64,000 nucleotides of DNA from Paludibacter sp. UBA6032 (lineage in GTDB: Bacteria > Bacteroidota > Bacteroidia > Bacteroidales > Paludibacteraceae): NCBI GenBank assembly GCA_002427885.1, contig DIZI01000018.1, forward strand, positions 1-64,000, read 5' to 3'. This document shows positions 6,880 through 15,731 of the stretch, one piece after another. Each line of letters opens with the position of its first letter. The stretch's first letter is position 1. The notes beneath the pieces were generated by a model. The model was not told the origin of the DNA. It saw only the letters and a program-made list of their open reading frames with translations, and made no database searches. The position numbers were made by a program, and so were the translations under genes.

Positions 6880-8010
6880 ATGACTTTCGAAATACAAAAT
6901 ACCGACCCGAAAAGCAATGCACGAGCGGGAATTCTTACAACAGATCACGGCGTTATTGAAACGCCGATTTTTATGCCTGTAGGTACTGTAGCTTCGGTAA
7001 AGGCGGTTCATTTTCATGAATTAAAAGAAGATATTAAAGCACAAATTATTCTTGGAAATACCTATCATCTGTACCTTCGTCCGGGAGTTGACACCCTGGA
7101 ACGTGCAGGCGGACTTCATAAATTCAACGGTTGGAATGTACCAATTCTTACTGATAGCGGCGGTTATCAGGTTTTTTCCTTATCTGAAAACAGAAAATTA
7201 AAAGAAGAAGGTGCAACATTCCGTTCGCATATCGATGGAAGTAAACACCTTTTTACTCCCGAAAATGTAGTTGACATTCAACGTACTATTGGTGCAGATA
7301 TTATTATGGCATTTGATGAATGTACACCGGGAACAGCCGATTTTCAATATGCTAAAAAATCGATGGAATTGACACATCGATGGTTGGACAGAGGTTTAAA
7401 ATATTTTGATGAAACCGAACCGAGATACGGATATACCCAAGCTTATTTTCCAATAGTTCAAGGCTGTGTTTATCCAGATTTACGCCGGCAATCGGCGGAA
7501 TTTATCGCTTCACAAGACCGTGAAGGAAATGCCATCGGCGGATTGGCAGTGGGTGAACCAACGGAAAAAATGTACGAGATGATCGAAATAGTCAACGAAA
7601 TACTTCCGAAAGAAAAACCACGTTATCTTATGGGTGTCGGCACTCCCCAGAATATTCTGGAAGGAATTGAACGGGGAGTTGATATGTTCGATTGCGTTAT
7701 GCCAACCCGTAACGGCCGGAATGGAATGCTTTTCACTTCGCATGGCATAATGAATATGAAAAACGAAAGATGGAAAAATGATTTTTCACCTTTGGATGAA
7801 TTTGGAACTTCGTATGTGGATAGTGCCTATTCCAAAGCCTATTTACGTCATCTTTTTATCAGTAAAGAATTGTTGGCCTTGCAGATTGCCTCCATTCACA
7901 ATCTTGCATTTTACCTCTGGTTGGTTGGAGAAGCCCGAAAACATATTCAACTGGGTGATTTCTCTTTATGGAAAAAAGGAATGGTTGAACAAGTGACAAG
8001 ACGACTTTAA
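6880..8010 (+). CDS. tgt: tRNA-guanine transglycosylase (queuine/preQ1)
   Basis: Exchanges G34 of tRNAs with GUN anticodons for preQ1 on the way to queuosine. The 376-aa protein, from the ATG at 6880, has the TIM-barrel landmarks GNTYHLYLRPG, TDSGGYQVFSLS (Asp92, base-recognition/acid) and GVDMFDCVMPTRNGRNG (Asp271, nucleophile). The usual CxCxxC zinc site near the C terminus is missing: the aligned segment reads GTSYVDSAYSKAYLRHL, with Ser, Val and Tyr in place of cysteines, although a downstream His is retained. From memory this is shared by Bacteroidota Tgt. lptG follows after 18 bp, suggesting co-transcription. Confidence 0.95.
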   Translation: MTFEIQNTDPKSNARAGILTTDHGVIETPIFMPVGTVASVKAVHFHELKEDIKAQIILGNTYHLYLRPGVDTLERAGGLHKFNGWNVPILTDSGGYQVFSLSENRKLKEEGATFRSHIDGSKHLFTPENVVDIQRTIGADIIMAFDECTPGTADFQYAKKSMELTHRWLDRGLKYFDETEPRYGYTQAYFPIVQGCVYPDLRRQSAEFIASQDREGNAIGGLAVGEPTEKMYEMIEIVNEILPKEKPRYLMGVGTPQNILEGIERGVDMFDCVMPTRNGRNGMLFTSHGIMNMKNERWKNDFSPLDEFGTSYVDSAYSKAYLRHLFISKELLALQIASIHNLAFYLWLVGEARKHIQLGDFSLWKKGMVEQVTRRL

Positions 8011-8028
8011 ATAATTATAATTCAAAGA

Positions 8029-9129
8029 ATGAGAATTAATTACCGAAAATTCGGATTAAAACGAATTGATACTTATATAATTATGAAGTTTCTGGGGACT
8101 TATTTCTTCTCCATAACCCTCATTTTGAGTATTGCCGTTGTCTTTGATTTAACAGAAAAACTGGATAATTTCTTTGAGAACAATGCGCCATTAAGGGCCA
8201 TCATTTTTGATTATTATTTAAATTTCATACCTTTCTATATGAATATGTTCAGTCCGCTGTTCACATTCATTGCGGTAATTTTCTTTACTTCGAAAATGGC
8301 GACCAATACCGAAATCATTGCCATTTTAGCTAGTGGTGTTAGTTTTCGTCGTTTGATGCTACCTTATTTTTTGTCAGCAGCCGTTATTTCATCCATATCC
8401 TTTGTTGTAGGTGGTTTTATCATCCCACCGTCCAGCAAAAAAATGATTACTTTTGAGAATACATATGTCAGACCATTTAAAAAAGATAATGCCCGAAACG
8501 TACAAATGGAGGTAGAAAAAGGGGTTATTATGTATATCGAGCGATATGAAATTACCAATAATACCGGTTATCGTTTTTCACTCGAAAAATTTGATGGAAA
8601 GACATTAGTATCGCGTCTTACTGCACAAACTATATCATGGGACTCAGCCTATAAATGGAAAATTACCGATTATTTACAACGCGATTTTAATGGCTTGCGC
8701 GAAAGCATTAAAAAAGGGACAGTAAAAGATACTACCATTATGGTTAAGCCGGAGGAATTTTTCATTACATCACAAGAAGCTCCTCAAATGAATAATATAA
8801 AACTTCGTGCTTACCTGATTAAGCAGAAAGACAGGGGTATTGGAAATATTCAGGCTTTCGAGGACGAGTATTATAAACGCTATTCTATGCCATTGGCTGC
8901 ATTTATTATGACGCTGATAGGTGTTTCGTTATCATCACGAAAAGTAAGGGGAGGAATGGGGCTTCATCTCGGAGTCGGACTGGCACTCAGCTCTTTGTAT
9001 ATCTTATTTTCAACCATGTCCACTACCTTTTCAGTCACAGGTGTTATGTCGGCTTTTGCAGCTGTTTGGTTACCAAATGTGGTTTTCCTCATTATCGGAA
9101 TTTATTTATACCAAAAAGCGCCTAAATAG
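8029..9129 (+). CDS. lptG: LptF/LptG-type permease of the LPS export ABC transporter
   Basis: 366-aa inner-membrane protein of the YjgP/YjgQ family, which with LptB extracts LPS from the inner membrane and passes it to LptC/LptA. It opens RIDTYIIMKFLGTYFFS, the family N terminus. Three hydrophobic helices follow near residues 22-42, 62-82 and 105-128, then a periplasmic beta-domain (about 135-275), then three helices to the C terminus (about 290-362). Whether it acts as LptF or LptG cannot be settled from sequence alone. It is in an apparent operon with tgt. Confidence 0.85.
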   Translation: MRINYRKFGLKRIDTYIIMKFLGTYFFSITLILSIAVVFDLTEKLDNFFENNAPLRAIIFDYYLNFIPFYMNMFSPLFTFIAVIFFTSKMATNTEIIAILASGVSFRRLMLPYFLSAAVISSISFVVGGFIIPPSSKKMITFENTYVRPFKKDNARNVQMEVEKGVIMYIERYEITNNTGYRFSLEKFDGKTLVSRLTAQTISWDSAYKWKITDYLQRDFNGLRESIKKGTVKDTTIMVKPEEFFITSQEAPQMNNIKLRAYLIKQKDRGIGNIQAFEDEYYKRYSMPLAAFIMTLIGVSLSSRKVRGGMGLHLGVGLALSSLYILFSTMSTTFSVTGVMSAFAAVWLPNVVFLIIGIYLYQKAPK

Positions 9130-9160
9130 AAATTACCATAAATCTTAGAAGAATATAAAA

Positions 9161-9195
9161 GCGGGCTAATCAAAATATTGATTAGCCCGCTCCAG
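9161..9195. terminator. Terminator between lptG and sodC
   Basis: Perfect 11-bp inverted repeat GCGGGCTAATC / GATTAGCCCGC with an 8-base loop. It lies between convergent genes. The minus-strand side has a TTTTAT tail, so it probably serves sodC best and may also act on lptG. Confidence 0.75.
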
Positions 9196-9219
9196 TAAAA
9201 GTCATTATCACCTAAAATG

Positions 9220-9798
9220 TTATAACTTCCCGATTCCGATAACCCCACATGCCACTCTTGCTCCCGAATTACCGGTTGGTTGTGTTTTAAAATCGTCTTC
9301 ACCTTTGTGTATAACTACCGATCTACCTATGATTGAAGTCATCCCTTCAAACGAGAGTGCATTATCAACATAGTCAATATGTGCATCTCCCTTGCTGTCG
9401 GCAACAATGTTTCCCATATCCCCTTCATGTCGCATAGCTTCCATGGGACCAGCATGAGCCTTACCCTTTGGATTGAAATGGCCGCCGGCTGACATTCCAT
9501 CGGGAGCTGAACAATCACCATATTCATGGATATGTATGCCGTGTTTACCTTCAGCGAGACCGTGTAAATCACCTTCTACCCTTAATCCATTTTTGACTTT
9601 TGTGAAAATAATGGTACCTGTTACATGATTACCCTGAGTAGGATATACAACACATACAGCTTTTTCTATCATTCCGGTTTTTTTACTCATTTGCATATTG
9701 CTCATATTATTCATTGACTGTGCACCTGCAAATGTGTACAGTCCTGCAAATAATACAAGGACGAAAATTGCTTTCATTTTTTTCATGATTGTGTTCAT
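9220..9798 (-). CDS. sodC: Cu/Zn superoxide dismutase family protein (exported)
   Basis: 192-aa protein with an N-terminal signal peptide (hydrophobic core about residues 9-25, cleavage after a GAQ-like site), so periplasmic or outside. It carries the SodC core: GKHGIHIHEYGDC with the paired copper-ligand histidines and a disulfide cysteine, AGGHFNPKG with the bridging histidine, then ALSFEG, VVIHKGEDDF and the C-terminal RVACGVI with the second disulfide cysteine. It would convert superoxide to peroxide and oxygen. The start may be the ATG at 9798 or an ATG four codons later. It is monocistronic. Confidence 0.93.
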   Translation of the reverse strand: MNTIMKKMKAIFVLVLFAGLYTFAGAQSMNNMSNMQMSKKTGMIEKAVCVVYPTQGNHVTGTIIFTKVKNGLRVEGDLHGLAEGKHGIHIHEYGDCSAPDGMSAGGHFNPKGKAHAGPMEAMRHEGDMGNIVADSKGDAHIDYVDNALSFEGMTSIIGRSVVIHKGEDDFKTQPTGNSGARVACGVIGIGKL

Positions 9799-10302
9799 TT
9801 ATACGTTTTTAATTCATCTTAAATAAAAATATTACTGCTTCAAATAACAACGCAAAATTCAGAATGTTCAAAAACCAAGTGGAGTGCTAAACAGGAATAA
9901 TTTATATTTTCTTAAATAGTAGATGATGAAATATATTAGTCTGAATAAATAAACCGAATAGTGAATATTACGGATATTAATCATATAAATAACCACATTA
10001 CAGCAAATTACACAATATATAGATAACACAACACGAATCACTTTTCTTTCAATGAAATGAAAAATATTTATTTTATTTAATTCATCTCCTGTTAATTCAA
10101 GATCGATCTCAATTAACAATACTTTCATACTTCCGTTGAATTCTTATACAATATAAACTTTTCATTTTTTGCAAATGGAAGTTGGTTCACACCTACACCT
10201 GCTATTATATCTTTTGTTGATGTAGTGCAAATCTTAATTTATTTAACCCGTATATCTTCAGTTTTAAAGACTCTAATTCTAACTTTTCTTTCGGTTTTAC
10301 TT
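9799..10302. other. Intergenic region upstream of sodC
   Basis: 504 bp, very AT-rich, between the sodC start and the stop of the YiaK-like gene. An 86-codon open frame at 9868-10128 (minus) is made mostly of Ile, Tyr, Leu and Lys with no recognisable domain, so I do not call it. No clear RNA element is seen. Confidence 0.5.
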
Positions 10303-11307
10303 TTACACCAACAATTTCATCACTTTTTGCCAGACTTCCTCATTGACAGGAATTCCATTTTCCAAATTCCTTTCCCGGTTTTGTAAAGTACGTTCACCGG
10401 GATAATAGGTTTTATCTCCGGGATGCATAGGATTTACGTCATGAGTAAAATCAATTATTTCATTCAGGAGTTTTTCACTCACATCTCTATCATGAAATAT
10501 CTCCGGATAAATACAAAGAAAAACCTGTGAAACTCCTGTTTCACGTTCTCTCAAACCAATTTTATAAGTAGAATCTCCTGCGGACAAAAGAGTTGCCAAC
10601 ATATCCAGAATCATTGAGAGTGCAGAGCCTTTCCAATATCCAATGGGTAATCCGCGTTCGTTTGATAAAATTTTTTCCGGATCATCGGTTAGTTTGTCAT
10701 TGTCATCCCAACCACCTAGAAAAGGCAGTTTTTTGTCTTTCAGTTTATATTCATGGATCTTTCCAAATGAAAATTGAGAAATAGCCATATCCAACACGAC
10801 ATGACCTTCTTCCCTTGGTATGGAAACAATAAACGGATTATTCCCTATCCTACTTTCTTTACCGCCCCAGGCGGGCATATTGGGTTGTGTATTTGTAAAA
10901 AAAATGGATATACAACCAGCTTCAGCAGCCTGCCAGCCATAAGACCCACCTCTCATCCAGTGATTGGTGTTTCGTAATGCAACCATACCCATCCCATGAA
11001 GTTTTGCTAATTCAATTGCCCGGTTCGTACATTTTGCCGCATTGATAATGCCCGGACCAAAATGACCATCCCATCGTTCTATACTGCCGAATGTTTCCAC
11101 CTTTTCAGCTTCGGCATCCACTTTTATCAAGCCGGTTTCCACATAGTTGATAAACAGCGGAACACGGTTGATTCCATGCGAATTTACACCATCTAAAGTA
11201 TTCTTAGTAAAAACTCGGGCCAATAATTCAGCTTTTTCTTCCGAAAACTGATATTTTACAAACAGATTGTACAATACATTCTGCATTTGATCAGATTGAA
11301 TTATCAT
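10303..11307 (-). CDS. YiaK-like NAD(P)H oxidoreductase (2,3-diketo-L-gulonate reductase family)
   Basis: 334-aa member of the type-2 malate/L-lactate dehydrogenase fold (Ldh_2). Closest by eye to E. coli YiaK: shared stretches include GVNSHGINRVPLFI near residue 41 (with the catalytic His), ALRNTNHWMRGGSYGWQAAE near 107, and PIGYWKGSALSMILDMLATLLS near 215. YiaK interconverts 2,3-diketo-L-gulonate and 3-keto-L-gulonate in L-ascorbate/ketogulonate catabolism. The exact substrate here is inferred. The divergent neighbour is a sugar-binding protein remnant, and a YhcH/YiaL-family gene lies 4.4 kb away, loosely echoing a yia-type sugar-acid context. Confidence 0.85.
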   Translation of the reverse strand: MIIQSDQMQNVLYNLFVKYQFSEEKAELLARVFTKNTLDGVNSHGINRVPLFINYVETGLIKVDAEAEKVETFGSIERWDGHFGPGIINAAKCTNRAIELAKLHGMGMVALRNTNHWMRGGSYGWQAAEAGCISIFFTNTQPNMPAWGGKESRIGNNPFIVSIPREEGHVVLDMAISQFSFGKIHEYKLKDKKLPFLGGWDDNDKLTDDPEKILSNERGLPIGYWKGSALSMILDMLATLLSAGDSTYKIGLRERETGVSQVFLCIYPEIFHDRDVSEKLLNEIIDFTHDVNPMHPGDKTYYPGERTLQNRERNLENGIPVNEEVWQKVMKLLV

Positions 11308-11762
11308 GTTTTTTTATTTTTAGTTAAACCTAATGTACAAATCACTGAAGATATTTAAAAGCTGTATTAATTAAACTCCATTTATTTATGAAGTATTTTG
11401 CTCAATTATATTTACAGAATTTACAACAGAGACTCTTATAATTTTCAGCTTTCATTTAACCTCAAAAATACGAAAGATTTTTAACGGTGCTATTGATTTT
11501 CAGTATTTATTTTTAAAATAAATCTGACATCTCACTGATAATGATGATTGCCCCAAATAAAAGGCAACAACTTTCTTTTATCCGTTAGATTCGTTGATAG
11601 AAATTAAATGGAGCGCAAAAAAACAAAATGTTGTTTCAAGTTGTTTAAAGAATATAAAAATACGTTGAAATAGTTTTTGCCATTCATATCTTAAAAATAT
11701 TTGTAACTGAATGTATCAGTTTAGATTGTCATATTTCCAATTAATCTTTAAATATTTACATT
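11308..11762. other. Divergent intergenic region
   Basis: 455 bp, AT-rich, between the YiaK-like gene and the interrupted binding-protein gene. A minus-strand TATTTTTG (11462-11469) is a possible -7 element for the dehydrogenase. A consensus plus-strand -7 element is not evident. No gene is seen. Confidence 0.45.
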
Positions 11763-12707
11763 ATGAAAAAAAATTGGCTATTACTTACAATGTTTTGCCT
11801 TTTAACGGGCGTTTTTTATTCGTGCAAACAGAAAGAACCGGTAAAGAAAGAGGTTGTTATTGCCATTATTCCAAAAGTCGATAATTTTATCTTCGACCAG
11901 GTCAAACAAAGTGCCATGGAAACTGCAAAAGAGTTGGGCATTGTGGTTACCTGGGAAGCACCTACTTCCATTGACACAAAGAAACAAAAAGAATTAATCG
12001 AAAACCTCATTCATTACAAAGTGGATGGAATCTTAATCAGTTGTAACGATGCAATGGCATTGAAAGAATCAATTAACGAAGCAATGAGAGCCGGAATTAA
12101 GGTTGGTACCTTTGACTCAGACTCGCCTACAAGCGACAGGATTTTCTATATCGGAACCGACAATAAAAAGGCAGGTAAAATTTGTGCCGAAACTATGTTG
12201 GGCTTATTTGAAAAGGCACAGAAGAAACCGGATCAGATTATTATTTTAAGTGGTGGAGTAAGTGCCCAAAACATGACGGAAAGAATCTCAGGATTTCGTT
12301 CTGCATTCAACAATGGAAAAATTGCTCAAATACTCTATTAGTTTGAAATGCCTGATTATGGAACGGAATTAGTAACGGACAATTTAAACCGCAACAAAAA
12401 AATAAACGGTGTTCAGATGATCTGGGGTGTTCCGGTGCTGAATGGCGTAGACAGCATTCCTGCTTTGTCAAAATTTATGAATCACGGAGGCATTTCCGTA
12501 TTTTTTGATGTTTCAAGGCCACTGTTGAAATATATCAGTAATCATTCAAATTGCGCTACGATGAAACAGGATTTTCATTCCATGGGTCATGATGGAGTAA
12601 AGAATCTGTATAATGCTATCGTTGGTAAACCTTATGATATAGAGATTCTTTATGATGTTAAAGTAATTGATCAAAACAATGCCAAAGAGGAACTGAATAA
12701 ACTTTAA
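11763..12707 (+). pseudogene. Periplasmic sugar-binding lipoprotein interrupted by in-frame TAG
   Basis: Two collinear parts lie in the same frame: 192 residues, a TAG stop at 12339-12341, then continuation to 12707. Together they make about 314 aa with the layout of a LacI/RbsB-type sugar-binding protein (Peripla_BP_4). The N terminus has a lipobox-like FYSC. VVIAIIPKVDNFIFDQVKQS opens the first lobe, and IFYIGTDNKKAGKICAETM is typical of the fold. The second part holds NGVQMIWGVPVLNGV and the C-terminal lobe. No frameshift is involved, so this is a simple nonsense change, unless the amber codon is read through or is a sequencing error. No transporter genes are adjacent. Confidence 0.8.
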
Positions 12708-12730
12708 ACAAAAAAGATTTCAACTGAAAA

Positions 12731-12770
12731 AAAACGCAAAGCATGAACGGTGTTCAATACTTTGCGTTTC
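12731..12770. terminator. Terminator of nagB (also after the binding-protein remnant)
   Basis: Stem AAACGCAAAG / CTTTGCGTTT enclosing a smaller TGAAC/GTTCA hairpin. On the minus strand it is followed by eight T, a strong intrinsic terminator for nagB. Confidence 0.85.
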
Positions 12771-12820
12771 AGATATATTTTCTTAATTTACCTAACTGCA
12801 ACTGTTTCTGAGGGTATTTT

Positions 12821-13630
12821 TTACAGCAACGAATCAGGATTTAATGCATCTTTTTCAATATCCATAAAATATTTGTAGGTTCCCACTTTCAATTCTGCAC
12901 AGGCATCGTAATCACAAACGATAATTCCTTTCGGGTGCAATTGCAGTGCACTAATGGTCCACATATGACTAATGGATTCTTCCACGGCATGACGCAATGC
13001 ACGGGCTTTGTTATGTCCGCTGACAACAATAAGCACTTCCTTTGCATCCATAACGGTACCTACCCCAACGGTAATGGCTGTTTTGGGTACCTTATTCACA
13101 TCGTTATCAAAGAAACGGGAATTAGCAATAATGGTATCAGTTGTCAGATTTTTGGGGCGGGTACGCGATGTCAGCGATGAGGCCGGTTCGTTAAAAGCAA
13201 TATGTCCATCCGCTCCTATCCCACCTAAGAATAAATCCACTCCACCCAGATTATTCATCTTAGCTTCATAGGCTTCACATTCAGCTTCCAGATCATCGGC
13301 CATTCCGTTCAATATATTTACATTTTCCGGCTCAATATCAATATGATTAAAAAAGCAGGACCACATAAAGTTGTAATAACTTTGATCATGTTCACGGGGA
13401 AGCCCAACGTATTCATCCATATTGAAAGTAACCACGTTTTTGAACGAAACTATACCTTCCTTATACATTTCTATTAAATTCCTGTAGATTCCCAGCGGTG
13501 TAGAACCGGTTGGTAAGCCCAACACAAAGGGTTTTTCAGCAGTTGGTGTTGTCTTGTTTATTTTAGCAGCAATATAATTAGCCGCCCATTTCGAAATATT
13601 CTCATAGTCGGGTTCAATGATAAGTCTCAT
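12821..13630 (-). CDS. nagB: Glucosamine-6-phosphate deaminase
   Basis: Converts glucosamine-6-phosphate to fructose-6-phosphate plus ammonia, the entry of amino sugars into glycolysis. The 269-aa length matches the hexameric enzyme (266 aa in E. coli). Key residues are visible: GLPTGSTPLGIY for phosphate binding (38-49), FNMDEYVGL with catalytic Asp72, and GIGADGHIAFNEP with Asp141, His143 and Glu148, all in the E. coli numbering register. It is monocistronic, with its own promoter element and terminator. Confidence 0.97.
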   Translation of the reverse strand: MRLIIEPDYENISKWAANYIAAKINKTTPTAEKPFVLGLPTGSTPLGIYRNLIEMYKEGIVSFKNVVTFNMDEYVGLPREHDQSYYNFMWSCFFNHIDIEPENVNILNGMADDLEAECEAYEAKMNNLGGVDLFLGGIGADGHIAFNEPASSLTSRTRPKNLTTDTIIANSRFFDNDVNKVPKTAITVGVGTVMDAKEVLIVVSGHNKARALRHAVEESISHMWTISALQLHPKGIIVCDYDACAELKVGTYKYFMDIEKDALNPDSLL

Positions 13631-13655
13631 GTTTTTTTGTTTTTGTTTTGTCTTG

Positions 13656-13663
13656 CAAAGTTA
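13656..13663 (-). promoter_or_regulatory. -7 element for nagB
   Basis: TAACTTTG on the minus strand, 26 bases upstream of the nagB ATG. A TTTG lies 24 bases further upstream, longer than the preferred spacing. Confidence 0.5.
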
Positions 13664-13727
13664 CAAATTTTCACTGATTAAACGGAACAAAATCATTTAA
13701 AATATTATATACCATATCAGTAAAAAA

Positions 13728-13757
13728 ATGCATCTGAAAATCTAATTTCAGATGCAT
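13728..13757 (-). terminator. pheS terminator
   Basis: Inverted repeat ATGCATCTGAAA / TTTCAGATGCAT. On the minus strand it is followed by seven T, just past the pheS stop codon. Confidence 0.85.
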
Positions 13758-13779
13758 TCTAAAGTACTTTATTTTTTTT

Positions 13780-14799
13780 TTAATGAGCCGATTCAAATTG
13801 TTCCAAAAAACGAACATCATTTTCGGAGAACATTCGTAAATCCTTTACCTGATATTTCAGGTTTGTAATACGCTCCACTCCCATTCCAAATGCATATCCT
13901 GAATAAACGTTGGAATCAATCCCACAATTTTCCAACACATTCGGATCGACCATGCCGCAACCAAGAATCTCCACCCAACCGGTGTGCTTACAGAACGAAC
14001 ATCCTTTCCCACCACAGAGGTTACAGGAAATATCCATCTCGGCACTTGGCTCGGTAAAAGGAAAATAAGAAGGACGTAAACGGATTTCAGTTTTAGCTCC
14101 AAACATTTCTTTTGCAAAATACATCAAAGCCTGCTTCAGGTCGGCAAACGATACATCTTTATCGATATAAAGCCCTTCAACCTGATGGAAGAAACAATGT
14201 GCACGGGCCGAAATGGCTTCATTACGGAATACACGACCGGGAAACAACTTACGGATTGGTGGTTCTTGATCGGCCATAATACGCGATTGCACCGAAGAAG
14301 TATGCGTACGAAGTAACACGTCAGGATTTTGTTCGATAAAAAAAGTATCCTGCATATCGCGGGCGGGATGTTCGGGTGCAAAGTTCAATGCCCCAAAAAC
14401 ATGCCAGTCATCTTCTATTTCGGGTCCTTCGGCAATGGTGAATCCGATATGTGAGAAGATATCAATAATTTCACGCTTAACGAGTGATAACGGATGACGG
14501 GTTCCCAGTTTAACCGGATCGGCACTGCGCGTAAGATCTGTTTTCTGATCTGAATCCGCCGAACCGCTGAATGCTTCTTTCAACTCTGTGATTTTATCTT
14601 GCGCAGCATTTTTCAATTCGTTTAATAACTGACCTACTTCACGTTTTTCTTCATTGGCCACATGACGAAAATCATTAAAAAGCGACGACACTTCCCCTTT
14701 TTTACTCAGATATTTAATTCGAAGTGTTTCCAGCTCTTCCTGATTTGCAGCCACCAATTGGTTCACTTCTTGCAACAGTTGATTAATTCTATCTTTCAT
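13780..14799 (-). CDS. pheS: Phenylalanyl-tRNA synthetase alpha subunit
   Basis: Catalytic alpha subunit of the (alpha-beta)2 class II PheRS. The 339-aa protein has an N-terminal helical coiled-coil segment (about 1-90) that contacts tRNA. The class II catalytic domain follows: HPLSLVKREIIDIF, motif 2 with FRNEAISARAHCFFHQVEGL, and motif 3 with GYAFGMGVERITNLKY. A cysteine cluster CNLCGGKGCSFC near residue 260 corresponds to the short insertion common in bacterial PheS. pheT is not in the window, so the two subunits are encoded apart, as is common in Bacteroidota. Confidence 0.97.
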   Translation of the reverse strand: MKDRINQLLQEVNQLVAANQEELETLRIKYLSKKGEVSSLFNDFRHVANEEKREVGQLLNELKNAAQDKITELKEAFSGSADSDQKTDLTRSADPVKLGTRHPLSLVKREIIDIFSHIGFTIAEGPEIEDDWHVFGALNFAPEHPARDMQDTFFIEQNPDVLLRTHTSSVQSRIMADQEPPIRKLFPGRVFRNEAISARAHCFFHQVEGLYIDKDVSFADLKQALMYFAKEMFGAKTEIRLRPSYFPFTEPSAEMDISCNLCGGKGCSFCKHTGWVEILGCGMVDPNVLENCGIDSNVYSGYAFGMGVERITNLKYQVKDLRMFSENDVRFLEQFESAH

Positions 14800-14894
14800 T
14801 TTAAATTTTAACTTTATTCCCCGGGCTGCAATTATGTTGGTATGCAGTCATTTATATATTCATTTGCAGGCTCTTGCCTTTTTCAATTTGCTTA

Positions 14895-14902
14895 CAAAAG
14901 TA
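14895..14902 (-). promoter_or_regulatory. -7 element for pheS
   Basis: TACTTTTG on the minus strand, about 95 bases upstream of the pheS ATG. This leaves a leader of roughly 85-90 nt that contains TGCA-rich inverted segments. I cannot assign it to a known leader class. Confidence 0.5.
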
Positions 14903-14975
14903 GTCATTTTTCCACAAAAATAAGTCTTGTTTAAAAAAAAATGAAAGCTTATTCCTTTTTGTCTGAATTTTGCCT

Positions 14976-14983
14976 TATATTTG
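14976..14983 (+). promoter_or_regulatory. -7 element for the DUF2461 gene
   Basis: TATATTTG, 22 bases upstream of the ATG at 15006. Because this element overlaps a TTG start at 14970, it favours 15006 as the true start. Confidence 0.6.
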
Positions 14984-15005
14984 TGTTGTACAAAATAAAA
15001 TCAGT

Positions 15006-15686
15006 ATGCAAATCGAAAATATTCTTCAATTCCTCAAGGAATTGACAATCAACAATAACAGAGAATGGTTTAGCGAAAATAAAGGGAGGTATGACCGGCT
15101 ACGTAAAGAATTCGAAGAAATAAGCAGTAATCTGATAGCAGAAATTTCCAAATTTGACGAAGAAATCAAGCACGTAGAAGTCAAAGATTGCGTATTTCGC
15201 ATTTACAGGGACATTCGCTTCTCGCACGACAAAACACCTTACAAGACACATTTCGGAGTATATATAGCCAGTGCGGGCGGTCGTAAAAGTCAGCGGGGTG
15301 GTTATTATCTGCATCTCGACCCGGCCGGCTGTTTTGTCGGATCAGGGGTCTGGTGTCCCGATGCAGTTGTATTGAAAGCTTTACGACAGAGCGTTTACGA
15401 TAATATCGATGAACTGAATGAGATTCGTACAAATCCAGATTTCGCCCGCTATTTTACTTCCTTTTTCGAAGAAGACAAACTTAAAACCGTCCCAAAAGGA
15501 TTCCCGAAAGATTTTCCGGAAGCCGAATTACTCAAACTGAAACATTATCTGGTGGAATATAAACTGGACGAAAAGCTCCTCAATGCGACTGATTTTGTTC
15601 CGAAAGTAGCCGACATATTTAAACAGGCCTATCCCTTTAACAAGTTTTTGAATTACACAGTGGATGAGGTTATTCAAAAAAAGTAA
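15006..15686 (+). CDS. DUF2461 / TIGR02453 family protein
   Basis: 226-aa cytoplasmic protein of a family found widely in bacteria and some fungi, with no settled function. Family marks are LTINNNREWFSENKGRYDRLRKEF at the N terminus (read in parts), FRIYRDIRFSHDKTPYKTHFG near residue 70, and GGYYLHLDPAGCFVGSGVW near 100. The length is typical. The ATG at 15006 is preferred because a promoter element covers the upstream TTG. A YhcH-family gene follows in the same direction after about 45 bp, so the two may be co-transcribed. Confidence 0.88.
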   Translation: MQIENILQFLKELTINNNREWFSENKGRYDRLRKEFEEISSNLIAEISKFDEEIKHVEVKDCVFRIYRDIRFSHDKTPYKTHFGVYIASAGGRKSQRGGYYLHLDPAGCFVGSGVWCPDAVVLKALRQSVYDNIDELNEIRTNPDFARYFTSFFEEDKLKTVPKGFPKDFPEAELLKLKHYLVEYKLDEKLLNATDFVPKVADIFKQAYPFNKFLNYTVDEVIQKK

Positions 15687-15731
15687 GAGGATAAAAAAAT
15701 AGTAAATGATAAAATAGTAAATATAAGCATT

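Noticed and set aside
9868..10128. 86-codon frame on the minus strand before sodC
   Set aside because: Made mostly of Ile, Tyr, Leu and Lys, with no recognisable domain and no promoter or ribosome-binding site; typical chance frame in AT-rich spacer.
11763..12707. Two separate genes rather than one interrupted gene
   Set aside because: Both parts share one frame, only the stop codon separates them, and together they make one complete sugar-binding fold.
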